From Actinokineospora inagensis DSM 44258 (GTDB lineage Bacteria; Actinomycetota; Actinomycetes; Mycobacteriales; Pseudonocardiaceae): a DNA stretch of 64,000 nt. Both the position numbers and the translations under genes were made by a program. Below the pieces are notes generated by a model. It did not search any database. It was not told where the DNA came from and saw only the letters and a program-made list of their open reading frames with translations. Position 1 is the first letter of the stretch. Every line of letters begins with the position of its first letter. Shown in pieces: positions 41,001 to 50,536 of the stretch. The stretch is from contig NZ_AXWW01000031.1 of assembly GCF_000482865.1 (NCBI RefSeq), positions 34,576-98,575 on the forward strand. Direction: 5' to 3'.

Positions 41001-41556
41001 CGAAGATCGTCTCCCGATCGCCTTGCAGGCGGATGTCGAAGCGGTACCGGCGGTCGCGTTCGCGCGTCGCCAGCAGGGTGGCCAGCCGGTCCGCCCCGGT
41101 GTCCGGGAAGTCGGCGCGCAGGGCGTCGGCGTGGTCGGGCAGGTAGATCCGGGTGTGCAGGTGGTGCAGCAGACCGCGGGCGAACACCGCCACCGCGAGG
41201 TACGGGGTGGCGCCGGGCCGGTGCGGGCCGGGGGCGACGGTGCGCACCGCCCAGTGGCCGTCCGCGTCGGTGGGGACCCTACCGAAGCCGGTGAAGTCCA
41301 GGCCGTGCCTGCCGATGACCTCGCCCGTCACCTGGTCGTGGCGCAGCGAGCCGGGGGCGCCGGTGAGCGAGCCGTCCCGGTCGGCCTGCCAGATCTCGAC
41401 CAGGGCGTCCGGCACTGGGTCGCCCGCGCCGTCGAGCACCAGGCCGTGCACGGTGATCGACTCGGGGCCCTCGGCGATGTCGCCGCCGCCGGTGAACGGG
41501 AGCGCGTAGCCGAAGAACGGGCCGACGGTCTGGGCTGGGGTGGGGGGCAGGCTCAT
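40987..41556 (-). CDS. pcaG: Protocatechuate 3,4-dioxygenase, alpha subunit
   Basis: The 189-residue subunit starts at the ATGA overlap with pcaH. It shows TPAQTVGPFFGYALPFTGGG, LVEIWQADRDGSLTG, DFTGFGRVPTDADGHWAVRT and IYLPDHADALRADFP. It keeps the beta-sandwich pattern of PcaH but lacks the second Tyr/His set of iron ligands, as expected for the alpha chain. It pairs with PcaH to open the ring of protocatechuate. Confidence 0.95.
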   Translation of the reverse strand: MSLPPTPAQTVGPFFGYALPFTGGGDIAEGPESITVHGLVLDGAGDPVPDALVEIWQADRDGSLTGAPGSLRHDQVTGEVIGRHGLDFTGFGRVPTDADGHWAVRTVAPGPHRPGATPYLAVAVFARGLLHHLHTRIYLPDHADALRADFPDTGADRLATLLATRERDRRYRFDIRLQGDRETIFVDLR

Positions 41557-42307
41557 CGGTCCTCGAACAGGGTGCTGATGGGGCCGTCCAGGACGATGTC
41601 CCAGCGGAAGCCGAGCGACCACTCGGCGACAGAAAGATCGTGGTCGTAGCGGGCGACCAGCCGGTCCCTGGCCGCTTGGTCGGTGACTGACCGCAGCACC
41701 GGGTCGTACCGGAACAGCGGGTCGCCCGGGAAGTACATCTGGGTGACCATCCGCTGGGTGAACGCGGTGCCGAACAGCGAGAAGTGGATGTGCGCGGGTC
41801 GCCACGCGTTGACGTGGTTGCGCCACGGGTACGCGCCGGGCCGGATGGTGGTGAACGCGTAGCTGCCGTCGTCGTCGGTGAGGCAGCGGCCGAATCCGGT
41901 GAAGTTCGGGTCCAGCGGCGCCGGGTGCTGGTCCAGGTCGTGCGCGTACCGGCCCGCGGCGTTGGCCTGCCAGATCTCGACGAGTTGCCGCGGCACCGGC
42001 CTGCCCGAGCGGTCCACCACCCGCCCGGTCACCGTGATCCGCTGGCCCGCGGGCTCGCCAGCCAAGCCGAGGGTGAGGTCGCTGTCCAAAGAGGACACGT
42101 CGGTCGCCCCGAACACCGGACCGGCCAGCTCCACCGCCTCCGGGTCGACAATCGGCAACAGCGGCTGCCTCGGGTGCCGCAGCGCGCTGCTCCGGTACGG
42201 CGGGTAGTCCCGGTTCGGGTGGTGCGGGTCCGGCGGCGCGGTCCGGTCCGCCTCGACGATGGCGGCGTCGATCTCCGCCTGAGTCGGTGCAGTGGTCGGT
42301 GGAGTGG

Positions 42308-42311
<4 letters not shown>
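41553..42311 (-). CDS. pcaH: Protocatechuate 3,4-dioxygenase, beta subunit
   Basis: The 252-residue subunit starts at the ATGA overlap with pcaJ. It carries the non-haem Fe(III) ligands: Tyr in [13 protein letters not shown], Tyr in [11 protein letters not shown] and the His pair in [12 protein letters not shown]. The N-terminus ([20 protein letters not shown]) is typical. With PcaG it cleaves protocatechuate between the hydroxylated carbons to 3-carboxy-cis,cis-muconate. Confidence 0.96.
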
Positions 42312-42951
<640 letters not shown>

Positions 42952-42952
<1 letters not shown>

Positions 42953-43713
42953 CAGTCCACCTGCCGGGTCGTGCGGAACTCGATCTTCTTGTCGGCGGCC
43001 TGCGCCGGGGCCAGTTCGACCACCCGCTGCACGAACACGCCGGGCAGGTGCACGTGGTCGGGGTCGATCTCGCCCGGCTCGACCAGCCGCTCGACCTCGG
43101 CGACGGTGACCCGCCCGGCCATCGCGGCGAGCGGGTTGAAGTTCCGCGCGGACTTGGCGAACACCAGGTTCCCGTGCCGGTCGCCCACCGCCGCCCGCAC
43201 CAGCGCGAAGTCGGTCCTGATGCCGTGCTCCAGGACGTGCTCGACGCCGTCGAACTCGCGGGTCTCCTTCGCGGGCGACGCGATCGCGACCGTGCCGTCC
43301 GGGTGGTACCGCCACGGCATGCCGCCCTCGGCGACCTGGGTGCCCACACCGGCCGGGGTGTAGAAGGCGGGGATGCCGTGGCCACCGGAGCGCAGCCGCT
43401 CGGCCAGGGTGCCCTGCGGGATCAGCTCGACCTCCAGCTCACCGGCCAGGTACTGCCGCGCGAACTCCGCGTTCGCCCCGATGTACGAGCCCGTCACCCG
43501 CGCGATCCGCCCGGCGGCGAGCAGCACGGCCAGCCCGGACTCCAGCGCGCCGCAGTTGTTGGACACCACGTGCAGCCCGCCGACGCCTGCCCGGTGCAGG
43601 GCGTCGATCAGCGTGGTCGGGACCCCGGCCAGGCCGAAACCGCCCACGGCCAGGCTCGCCCCGTGTCCCACGTCGGCCACCGCCGCCGCGGCGCCGTCGA
43701 TCACCTTGTCCAT
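42952..43713 (-). CDS. pcaI: 3-oxoacid CoA-transferase, subunit A
   Basis: The 253-residue subunit starts [20 protein letters not shown]. It has the SCOT alpha motif [17 protein letters not shown], then [17 protein letters not shown] and [20 protein letters not shown]. It is the first gene of the leftward pca operon. The 122-bp gap to the IclR regulator holds a promoter-proximal dyad and the regulator's terminator. Confidence 0.93.
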
Positions 43714-43738
43714 GGACCGCCTCGACGCTTGTTCGCCT

Positions 43739-43756
43739 GGTGAACTTGACTTCACC
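43739..43756. promoter_or_regulatory. Candidate IclR operator for the pca operon
   Basis: GGTGAACTTGACTTCACC is an inverted repeat with arms GGTGAA/TTCACC and a 6-bp centre. It lies 26-43 bp upstream of the pcaI start, where an activator or repressor of the pca operon would bind. The tandem IclR protein encoded just upstream is the likely ligand. Confidence 0.6.
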
Positions 43757-43802
43757 GGATCGGGTTGAGTTTCAGCCCGCGCCCGTGCGGTGTCAACCGC
43801 CC

Positions 43803-43826
43803 GGCACCCGGAACTTCGTGGGTGCC
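43803..43826 (-). terminator. Hairpin terminating the IclR gene
   Basis: GGCACCC (43803-43809) pairs with GGGTGCC (43820-43826) around a 10-nt loop. It lies 10 bp downstream of the leftward regulator's stop and before the pca promoter. Confidence 0.55.
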
Positions 43827-43835
43827 CGAGCGCGG

Positions 43836-45443
43836 TCAGGTCACCGGGACAGTCGCATAGCGCTCGGTGACGTGCAGGTCGGCCTCGATCGCGGACGCGG
43901 CCGCGCGCAGGCGGGGGAGCACGTCGGCGACGCATTCGGCGGCCGTGCGGCGTTCGCTGTGCATGGCCACGTTGACCGCGGCCAGGACCGTTCCCGCGTG
44001 GTCGCGGACCGGGACGGCGATGGAACGGACGCCGATCCCCAACTCCTCGGTGACCAGGGCGTAACCGTCGTGGCGGACCCGGGACAGGGCCTCGGTGAGA
44101 TCGGTGGTCGGGAGGTGGGCGAGCAGCACCTGGCCCAGGGCGGTGGCGGTGGCGGGGAAGCGGGTGCCGGGGGTGATGTCGACGTCCATGATCCGGCGGG
44201 TCGCCGCGCGGGCGACGTACTGGATGTCCTGGATGTCCTGGATATCACCGTCCGCGGTGGCGACCGCGAGGGACGACGAGTCCCTGACGTCGGCGGCGAG
44301 GGCGTCGAGGTGCGGGGTGGCGATCTTGGCGAGGGTGCTGGCGGCCAGCACCGGGAAGCCGAGGCCGAGGACACGGGGGGTGGGCCGGAACAGCCTGCCG
44401 TCGGTGCTGACGTAGCCGAGGTGGTCGAGGGTGATCAACGCGCGGCGGGCGGTGGCGCGGGCGAGACCGGTGGCCTCGGCGACGGCGCTGAGGGTCAATT
44501 CCGGCCTGCCCGCGCCGAAGGCGGTGAGCACGGTGAGGCCGCGGGCCAGCGACTCGACGAACTCGCGCCCCAGTTCCTGTTTGGACTCCCCGGTCCACTC
44601 GGCGAGACCGGTGCCGTAGGGGTCCACGGTCTGAGCGGAGGTGGTCAGCTCGGCCGTCATGTCCCGGACGGCGTCGGTCAGGCACGGCTGGACCTGGGCG
44701 AGCAGCGACTCGGCGGTGTGTCTGCTGGTGTGGCTGGACACGCTCGTCACACAGGCGACCCGGCCGTCCACGCCGTGGACCGGCATCGCCACGGCGACCA
44801 GGCCGCGTTCGACGAGTTGGTCGTCGACGGCCCACCCGCGCTCGGCGGCGTCGGCCACCCGGGCCGGGAAGTCGACGTCCAGGTGACGGGGGCTGATGGC
44901 GGGGAACCCACGCCCCTCGGGGTCCTCGGCCCGCCGGGTCCGCCACCGCGCCCACTCGGCGTCCGTCCACTCGACCGCGACCAGCGGACCGGCGGCGGTG
45001 CGTTCGACGGGAAGTAGGTCGCCGATCCCGAAGGTCAACGACACAGCGCGGCGACGGGGGGAGTGGCGGACGAACCGGATGCCGTCACCGTCTCCGACAG
45101 ACAACGACACCGACTCGTCCAGCCGCTCACCCAGCCGCCGCACGCTAGGACCCAAGCGGTCCGGTAGGGCTAAGGCGGCCAGGTAGGCGTTGCCGAGTTC
45201 GAGCAGCCGAGGAGCCAAGGTGACTTCTCGGCGGTTCACACGCAGGTAGCCCATACGGGCCAGCGTTGCGACGATCCGGTCCACGGTGGACCGGGCGAGG
45301 CCGCTGGCGCGCTGCAGTTCGCTCGGGGTCAGCGTCCCGCCCGCCTCGGTGAGGACCCTTGTCACCGCCAGCCCCCGGACCAACGGCGCGACGACGTCGG
45401 CGGGCACGGCCGCCGGGTCGGGGTCGTCGGGGGTCGGTCGCAT
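43836..45443 (-). CDS. Tandem double-IclR transcriptional regulator
   Basis: The 535-residue protein contains two full IclR halves. The first has an HTH at about 25-80 (LTPSELQRASGLARSTVDRI, VATLARMGYLRVN) and an effector domain to about 265. The second has an HTH at about 285-345 (LTLSAVAEATGLARATARRA, LITLDHLGYVSTDG) and an effector domain (MDVDITPGTRFPATATALG) to 525. Single IclR regulators have about 260 residues. It probably regulates the downstream pca-pob operon in response to an aromatic ligand. A 9-bp repeat gives DIQDIQDIQ (about 44220-44246). Confidence 0.92.
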   Translation of the reverse strand: MRPTPDDPDPAAVPADVVAPLVRGLAVTRVLTEAGGTLTPSELQRASGLARSTVDRIVATLARMGYLRVNRREVTLAPRLLELGNAYLAALALPDRLGPSVRRLGERLDESVSLSVGDGDGIRFVRHSPRRRAVSLTFGIGDLLPVERTAAGPLVAVEWTDAEWARWRTRRAEDPEGRGFPAISPRHLDVDFPARVADAAERGWAVDDQLVERGLVAVAMPVHGVDGRVACVTSVSSHTSRHTAESLLAQVQPCLTDAVRDMTAELTTSAQTVDPYGTGLAEWTGESKQELGREFVESLARGLTVLTAFGAGRPELTLSAVAEATGLARATARRALITLDHLGYVSTDGRLFRPTPRVLGLGFPVLAASTLAKIATPHLDALAADVRDSSSLAVATADGDIQDIQDIQYVARAATRRIMDVDITPGTRFPATATALGQVLLAHLPTTDLTEALSRVRHDGYALVTEELGIGVRSIAVPVRDHAGTVLAAVNVAMHSERRTAAECVADVLPRLRAAASAIEADLHVTERYATVPVT

Positions 45444-45518
45444 AGGGTCTCCGTCCGGAACGCGCGAGTGGGTCGCGCCTGGACGGTAGAAGACCGCGGA
45501 CCGACCCCGCCACTCCCG

Positions 45519-46130
45519 TCAGTTGCCGCCCTGGGTGGGCGCGGTGCCGTTCGGGGCGGCGCCGCCGGGCATGCCGCCGCCGTCCGGGGTGCTGCCCTTC
45601 TCGCGGATGGACGTGGCGGTGGCGGTGTCACCGGACTCGGTCGCGATGAGGGTCACGCTCTCGCCGTTGGTCACGGCGGCCGACGAGCTGGACGAGCCGG
45701 TGGTGGTGGCGCCGATGGTGGTGCTGGAGTCGATGACGTAGGTCTTGGTGTAGTTGTCGTCGCTGACCACGGTGATGGAGGTGGCGCTGATCGCGGTGAC
45801 CTTGCCGGTCTGCAGCAGCTCGGTCTTGGTGCCGCCGGAGCTGTCGGAGACCAGGAACTCGCCGTGCAGCGCGTTCATGATGTCCGCGCCGCCGCCCATC
45901 CCGCCGCGCATGCCGCCCATCCCGCCGGGGCCGCCCTGGCTGCTGGTCTGGCTGGAGTCGCTGCTCGACGCCGCCCACGCGACCGCGCCGCCGACCCCGG
46001 CGATGCCCAACGCGACCGCCACGGTGACCGCCGTCTTCTTCCCGGTCCAGCGGCGGCCACCCGGGTTCGGGGCCTGCTGCCCGCCCCAGGCGGACTCGGT
46101 GGCCGGGGTCTCGGTGGACTGGGGGTTCAT
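45519..46130 (-). CDS. Membrane-anchored DUF5666-like protein with Gly/Met linker
   Basis: The 203-residue protein starts at ATG after GAGGAG. One helix (TAVTVAVALGIAGVGGAVAW, about 32-52) is followed by a Ser/Gly/Met-rich stretch (GPGGMGGMRGGMGGG). The C-terminal beta domain (TGKVTAISATSITVVSDDNY, TYVIDSSTTIGATTTG, ESGDTATATSIRE) resembles DUF5666, a small OB-like extracytoplasmic domain. The Gly/Met run could bind metal (speculation). It is divergent from the deacetylase gene. Confidence 0.75.
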   Translation of the reverse strand: MNPQSTETPATESAWGGQQAPNPGGRRWTGKKTAVTVAVALGIAGVGGAVAWAASSSDSSQTSSQGGPGGMGGMRGGMGGGADIMNALHGEFLVSDSSGGTKTELLQTGKVTAISATSITVVSDDNYTKTYVIDSSTTIGATTTGSSSSSAAVTNGESVTLIATESGDTATATSIREKGSTPDGGGMPGGAAPNGTAPTQGGN

Positions 46131-46296
46131 CTCGGTGCTCCTCTGCTCGGTGGGTACGCACCAAGGTTCGGCGGCGCCGCTGTGTCCGACCTGTGCGGTC
46201 GGCCTGATGATCCTGTGGTCCGCTGTGGGTTGCCTGTGCCGTCGAGATGCTGGATTCCCAAGGCGTGGTTCCAAGATCCATTGGTCCGGCTTTACT

Positions 46297-47145
46297 GTGC
46301 GCGACGTGCTCAAACACCTCGCCCTGGCGGCCGCCGCGCTCGTCGCCGTCGCCACCCCCGCCGCCGCTGCCACGCCCACGTCCGACGTCGTCTACTCGGC
46401 CCGCTCCACCGGCCAGGTCCTCGCCCTCACCTTCGACGACGGCCCGTCGCCGGACTGGACGCCGAAGGTGCTGGAACTGTTACGCCTGCAGAAAGTCCGC
46501 GCCGTCTTCTGCCTGCTCGGCAGCGAGGCCACCAAGTACCCCGACCTGGTCCGCCAGATCGTCGCCGACGGCCACCCGCTGTGCAACCACACGATGACCC
46601 ACGACGACCTGTCGGCCATGACCGCGGACCAGATCCGCGCCGACCTCACCGCCACCGACACCGCCATCCGCACGGCCGCGGGCAACCCGAACCTCCCCAT
46701 CCCGTACTTCCGCGCGCCGTTCGGCATCTGGGGCAACAACGTCCCCACCATCGCCGCCTCCCTCGGCCACACCTCCCTCGGCTGGTCCGTGGACCCCCGC
46801 GACTGGGACGGCTCCCCGTCAACCGTGATCATCGACCGCCTCAGCACGTCGGTGTACCCGGGCGCGGTAGTCCTCTCCCACGATGGTGGGGGAGACCGCA
46901 ACCCGACGCTGACCGCGTACCAACAACTGATCCCCCAGTGGAAAACCGCGGGCTGGAAGTTCGACCTCCCCGTCAACACCGCGGGCACCTACCCGTGCAC
47001 CGCGGGTTCGTGGCAGCGCAACGGAACCTACGTGGCAGGCACCCGCGTCACCCAGGACGGCAAGCTCTACCAAGCCAACTGGTGGACCCGCGACGAACGC
47101 CCCACCGCAGCGCCGTGGACCTGGACCAACCTCGGCACCTGCTGA
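46297..47145 (+). CDS. Secreted polysaccharide deacetylase with C-terminal chitin-binding-like domain
   Basis: The 282-residue protein starts at GTG 46297; a GTG three codons later is an alternative and neither has a strong ribosome site. The signal peptide is LKHLALAAAALVAVATPAAA. The NodB domain (about 38-205) has motif 1 LALTFDDGPSPDW, motif 2 HPLCNHTMTHDDLS (the HxxxH metal site) and motif 3 YFRAPFGIWGNNVP, then VVLSHDGGG. The C-terminal 55 residues (YVAGTRVTQDGKLYQANWWT) match a CBM5/12 chitin-binding module. It probably removes acetyl groups from chitin or peptidoglycan-like glycans. Confidence 0.9.
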   Translation: MRDVLKHLALAAAALVAVATPAAAATPTSDVVYSARSTGQVLALTFDDGPSPDWTPKVLELLRLQKVRAVFCLLGSEATKYPDLVRQIVADGHPLCNHTMTHDDLSAMTADQIRADLTATDTAIRTAAGNPNLPIPYFRAPFGIWGNNVPTIAASLGHTSLGWSVDPRDWDGSPSTVIIDRLSTSVYPGAVVLSHDGGGDRNPTLTAYQQLIPQWKTAGWKFDLPVNTAGTYPCTAGSWQRNGTYVAGTRVTQDGKLYQANWWTRDERPTAAPWTWTNLGTC

Positions 47146-47151
47146 CCGATC

Positions 47152-47184
47152 GGGGCCTGCGCCTCCGCCAGGCCCCTTCGTTTT
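47152..47184 (+). terminator. Rho-independent terminator of the deacetylase gene
   Basis: GGGGCCTG (47152-47159) pairs with CAGGCCCC (47169-47176) and is followed by TTCGTTTT. It is 7 bp after the stop and is the most canonical terminator in the window. Confidence 0.85.
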
Positions 47185-47744
47185 GGCGTTGCTATCAACT
47201 ATTGACTATCCCGATGCCGTGGTTGTGTATGCTCGCTGGTAAAAATATCCACTATGCACTATAAAGATAACGGAGAATTGCCACACAGTGGGCGACACCG
47301 GTCAACCGGGAATCCATGAGTTCGCACAACCGCAAGGACGGGAAGGGATGTCCACAGGGCGTGATGCCCGCAGATGTCGGCTTCCCGGAAGGCGTCGGTG
47401 CCGATCAGGCCCGCGGGTCTGCCGGCCGGTGATCGCCACGATCGGCACCGAGTCCATGTTCGCGTCGGCTGTTCGTCGAGATGAGGACTGGCACCGAGGT
47501 ATCCACAGGGCTGTGCGTCGAGGTGTGGGACTTGTCGGTGGCTGGGGCTAGGCCGGAAATCGGGGGCTGCTCTGCACGGTGATCTTGGACGGAGCGGATT
47601 CGATTGCGCGGCAACGGCTTTCGCCGCGAGCATGCGCCATGGCCACTGACCTGATCAGCCACTACGCCACCGGCCCCGGTGTGGCCACTCGAGTGGGATC
47701 CGCATCTGGTCAACGCCTGCGCACCTGTTGTCTGTCTACTGTGG
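47185..47744. other. Non-coding gap with low-GC patch and a decayed repeat module
   Basis: No gene is supported in 560 bp between convergent genes. The first 100 bp (47185-47285) is strikingly AT-rich (ACTAT repeated, AAAAATATCC, TATAAAGATAA). The rest includes CGTCGAGATGAGGACT (47475) and CGTCGAGGTGTGGGACT (47516), which look like decayed D-block units, and a diverged A box at 47549. Confidence 0.4.
47549..47588 (+). repeat. 41-nt A box, diverged copy 5
   Basis: TAGGCCGGAAATCGGGGGCT then GGTGATCTTGG keeps the ends and the CGGGGGCT core of the other A boxes. The 20 bp before it (GTCGGTGGCTGGGGC) also match the spacer at 38235-38249. Confidence 0.5.
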
Positions 47745-48530
47745 TCAGTTGGTGGCCGCCTGGGCGCAGGGGATGGCGTAGGGGGAGTCGGGGAATGAGG
47801 GTGTGAGCACCTGTTGCAGGGCGGCTCGCAGCACGGGGCCGGGTTCCAGGCCGTGCTCGTCGACCAGGCGGGTGCGGATGGTGTTCAGTACGGCCACCGC
47901 TTCGGCTTGGCGGCCGCAGGCGGTGAGGAGGCGGGCCCAGCTCGCGTAGACGGCCTCGTCCAGGGGGCGTTCGATGGCGAGGGCGGCCAGGGCTGGGACG
48001 GCGGTGAGGTGGTGGCCGGAGGTGATCGCGGCTTCGGCGAGGGTGCAGGCGGCGGCGGTGCGGGTGAGGTCCCATCCCGCTGTGGTGGGGAAATCCGCGG
48101 CGACCGGGTGGGCGTCGAGGACGGGGCCGCGCCACAAGGCCAGGGCGGCGGTGAGGTGTTGGACGCGGCAGTGGGTTCGCGGGTCGAGGCCGCGGCCTGC
48201 GAGGTCTTCGAAGCGGTCCGCGTCGGTGCCGAAGGGGCCGAGGTCGAGGTGGTAGCTGTCGTGGTCGTGGTTGATCCGGGCGCCGGGGAGGGCGTCGCGG
48301 AGCCAGCCGCGCAGGCGGGACACGGCCACGTGCAGGGCCTTCATGCCGGAGGGCGGGAGCGAGTCGGGCCAGGCCAGGTCGAGCAGGTGGCGTTGGGTGA
48401 CGGCTCGACGGGCGACGGCGAGGGCCATCAGGACCACCCGTTGCACGCCGACCGGGGTGGGCAGCGGGTGGCCGCCGCGGTGGGCGCGCAGCGGGCCGAG
48501 GATGTCGAGTCCGCCTGGGTCGTCGCGCAC
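47745..48530 (-). CDS. SARP/AfsR-type regulator (BTAD domain)
   Basis: The 261-residue protein starts at GTG 48530. The N-terminal OmpR-like winged helix (GLDILGPLRAHRGGHPLPTP, VLMALAVARRAVTQRHLLDL, SGMKALHVAVSRLRGWLRD) is followed by the BTAD domain (about 95-255). It includes DADRFEDLAGRGL, ALALWRGPVLDAHP, RPLDEAVYASWARLL and TRLVDEHGLEPGPVLRAAL. SARPs activate antibiotic clusters. No large biosynthetic cluster is present here, so the target is unknown. Confidence 0.9.
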   Translation of the reverse strand: MRDDPGGLDILGPLRAHRGGHPLPTPVGVQRVVLMALAVARRAVTQRHLLDLAWPDSLPPSGMKALHVAVSRLRGWLRDALPGARINHDHDSYHLDLGPFGTDADRFEDLAGRGLDPRTHCRVQHLTAALALWRGPVLDAHPVAADFPTTAGWDLTRTAAACTLAEAAITSGHHLTAVPALAALAIERPLDEAVYASWARLLTACGRQAEAVAVLNTIRTRLVDEHGLEPGPVLRAALQQVLTPSFPDSPYAIPCAQAATN

Positions 48531-48635
48531 CTGGCCTCCCGGAAAGTCGGTGGTACCGGCGGAAAGCGCCAGCCCCGACTATGCCACCGTCCACAATCAC
48601 CGTGGGGTGACCCGGAAAGCGGCGCAACCCGTGCG

Positions 48636-48687
48636 GCGCCGGTCGGCTGACCGCCGGAATGGAGCAGGCGGGTCAGCCGACCGGCGC
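48636..48687 (-). terminator. Long perfect hairpin after the PLL-propeller gene
   Basis: A 17-bp stem (GCGCCGGTCGGCTGACC, 48636-48652, with 48671-48687) encloses an 18-nt loop. It lies 5 bp after the leftward propeller gene's stop. Confidence 0.8.
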
Positions 48688-48692
48688 GGTGG

Positions 48693-49808
48693 TCAGTCGG
48701 TGATGGTGAACCGTGCGTAACCGGCGTCCGGCGCGGTCTGGACCGCGGACCAGACCTGCCGGTCGGTGCCGACCCCGAAGACCTGCAGTCGACCGTCCAC
48801 GTTGACGCCGAGCGCGGCGCCGCCGGAGAACTTGCCGCCGATGCTGACCGGGGCGGTGAAGGTGCCCGCGCCCGCCGAGGTCTCGGTGACGGTCCAGAAC
48901 GCGTTGTCGCCGCCCCGGTTGACGGTGGTGAGTCGGCCGTCGGCCTGCCTGCTCACGGCGAACTGGTCCGGGGTCCAGTAGCCGCCGATGTAGGCGTACG
49001 TGCCGTAGGCGCCGCTCGGCTCGGTCTGCGGCAGCACGTAGAGGGCGCCGTCGGTGCCGCGGACGAACAGGTAGAGCTTGCCGTCCACGCCGCGCTGGGC
49101 GGCCGGGGGAGCGGTGATGACGCCGCCGAGGTAGCCGTAGTCGGGCTGCCAGCCGCCGTTGATGTCGGACTGGGTCTTGACGTAGACGGCGTTGTCGGTA
49201 CCGCGGACCACGGCGACCAGGCGGCCGTCGGACTGGGCGGCGATCGCGGGGGTGCCGACGATGCCGCCGCCGAGCCCGGTCCAGGTGCCGGTCGTGCCGC
49301 TGGGCGCGTCCTGCTTCCACGCCCACAGGTCACCGGCGGTGCCGCGGACCAGGGCGGTCAGCGAGCCGTCGGCGTCGCGGGCCACGGCCGGGTCGTCGGT
49401 GAGGCCGCCGCCGATGCGGACCCACGGGCCGAACGGTCCCGCGTCGGTCTGGGTGCGCCACCAGAGGGCGTTGTCGGTGCCGCGGGCGAAGGCGACCAGG
49501 TGGCCGTCCGCGTCCCGGTCGACCACGGGTTTGCCCGCGACCTGGCCGGAGCCGATGTTGCGCCAGCCGCCCCAGCCCGCGCCGGGGGTGGCCTGGTTGT
49601 CGTACCACAGCGACTTGTCGGCGCCGCGGGTGAACACGGCCAGCGAGCCGTCGACGTCCCGGCCGACCGAGGGGCTCAAGGTGGCGACGGGGCCGAAGCC
49701 GACGTCGTTACGCTGGTTCTGCGTGGCCCCGGCCGATCCCGCCACGCCGACCAGCGCGGTGGCCGCGGCGAGGGTGGTGGCCAGCGCCCGGTGCAGCAAC
49801 GCGCGCAT
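48693..49808 (-). CDS. Secreted PLL-like beta-propeller protein
   Basis: The 371-residue protein starts at ATG after AGGAGG. The signal peptide is RALLHRALATTLAAATALVG with a probable cut after AGA. About seven propeller blades recur with DxDGxLxxFxRGxDxxLW patterns: GRDVDGSLAVFTRGADKSLW, DRDADGHLVAFARGTDNALW, ARDADGSLTALVRGTAGDLW and QRGVDGKLYLFVRGTDGALY. This matches PLL/fungal-lectin-like propellers that bind sugars. It is an extracellular protein and probably a lectin. It is a single gene. Confidence 0.85.
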   Translation of the reverse strand: MRALLHRALATTLAAATALVGVAGSAGATQNQRNDVGFGPVATLSPSVGRDVDGSLAVFTRGADKSLWYDNQATPGAGWGGWRNIGSGQVAGKPVVDRDADGHLVAFARGTDNALWWRTQTDAGPFGPWVRIGGGLTDDPAVARDADGSLTALVRGTAGDLWAWKQDAPSGTTGTWTGLGGGIVGTPAIAAQSDGRLVAVVRGTDNAVYVKTQSDINGGWQPDYGYLGGVITAPPAAQRGVDGKLYLFVRGTDGALYVLPQTEPSGAYGTYAYIGGYWTPDQFAVSRQADGRLTTVNRGGDNAFWTVTETSAGAGTFTAPVSIGGKFSGGAALGVNVDGRLQVFGVGTDRQVWSAVQTAPDAGYARFTITD

Positions 49809-50006
49809 CCTGGTTCCTCCTGACCGCTCCCCGTGCGGGCGTGGACCGCCCACCAGCACCCGGGGGGCGCTCGGGGCCGATGTTCGGCGGTCCGGTTTGC
49901 CCGGTGCTTGCAGTGGCCTTGCCCGGCGCTGATGGCGTTGTGGGACAACCGGTTCGGCCGCACCGGGGGTGACGCTGCGTGCGTGTCGGCCCGGTGTTGG
50001 TCCGGG

Positions 50007-50402
50007 TCAGGTGGTGCGGCGGAAGCGGGCCAGCAGGGTGGTGGCGCCGTCGGCGTGGTCGAGGCTGACGTGTTCGGCCAGGGCGGTGATGAGCGGCAGC
50101 CCCCACCCGTTGGTGAGACCGGGTTGGCCGGTGGGTGGTTTCCACGTGCCGTGGTCGGTGACCGTCACGGTGACGGTGTGTTCGTCCGCCGTGGCGCGCA
50201 GGTGGACCTCGCCGACGTCGGTTCCGGCGTAGCCGTGTTCGATGGCGTTGGCGAGCGCCTCGTCGGCGGCGAGGATGATGTCGCCGCCGCGGGCGGTGGA
50301 CACGGCGGCCGCGGTGAGCCAGGCGCGCAGTTCGCCGCGCAGCACGGCGAGGTGGTCCGGCTTGGCGGGCACGCGCACCGAGAGGGGTGGGGGCGTGTCC
50401 AT
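50007..50402 (-). CDS. RsbW-like anti-sigma/serine-kinase ATPase
   Basis: The 131-residue HATPase_c_2 protein shows the N box DEALANAIEHGYAG, the G1 box VTDHGTWKP and the G2 box TNGWGLPLITALAEHVS. The sequence fits an anti-sigma-factor kinase of the partner-switching type. No sigma factor or antagonist gene is adjacent. The SpoIIE-type phosphatase encoded at 55030 could act on the same partner, but this is inference. Confidence 0.88.
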   Translation of the reverse strand: MDTPPPLSVRVPAKPDHLAVLRGELRAWLTAAAVSTARGGDIILAADEALANAIEHGYAGTDVGEVHLRATADEHTVTVTVTDHGTWKPPTGQPGLTNGWGLPLITALAEHVSLDHADGATTLLARFRRTT

Positions 50403-50536
50403 CCGCGGGGTGCCTTCCTTGCCGGGGGTCGGTGTGAGGGTACCGCCCGGACGCGGGACGTACGCGCTGGCGGGCTTGAGTACGGTTACCGGTGTTCCCT
50501 CCGCCGACCGGCGGGCACCGTGACGAGGGATGGGCG

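Noticed and set aside
47288..47551. A short + strand ORF of 87 codons in the convergent gap
   Set aside because: Arg-rich translation with no domain, no ribosome site, and it overlaps decayed repeat sequence.
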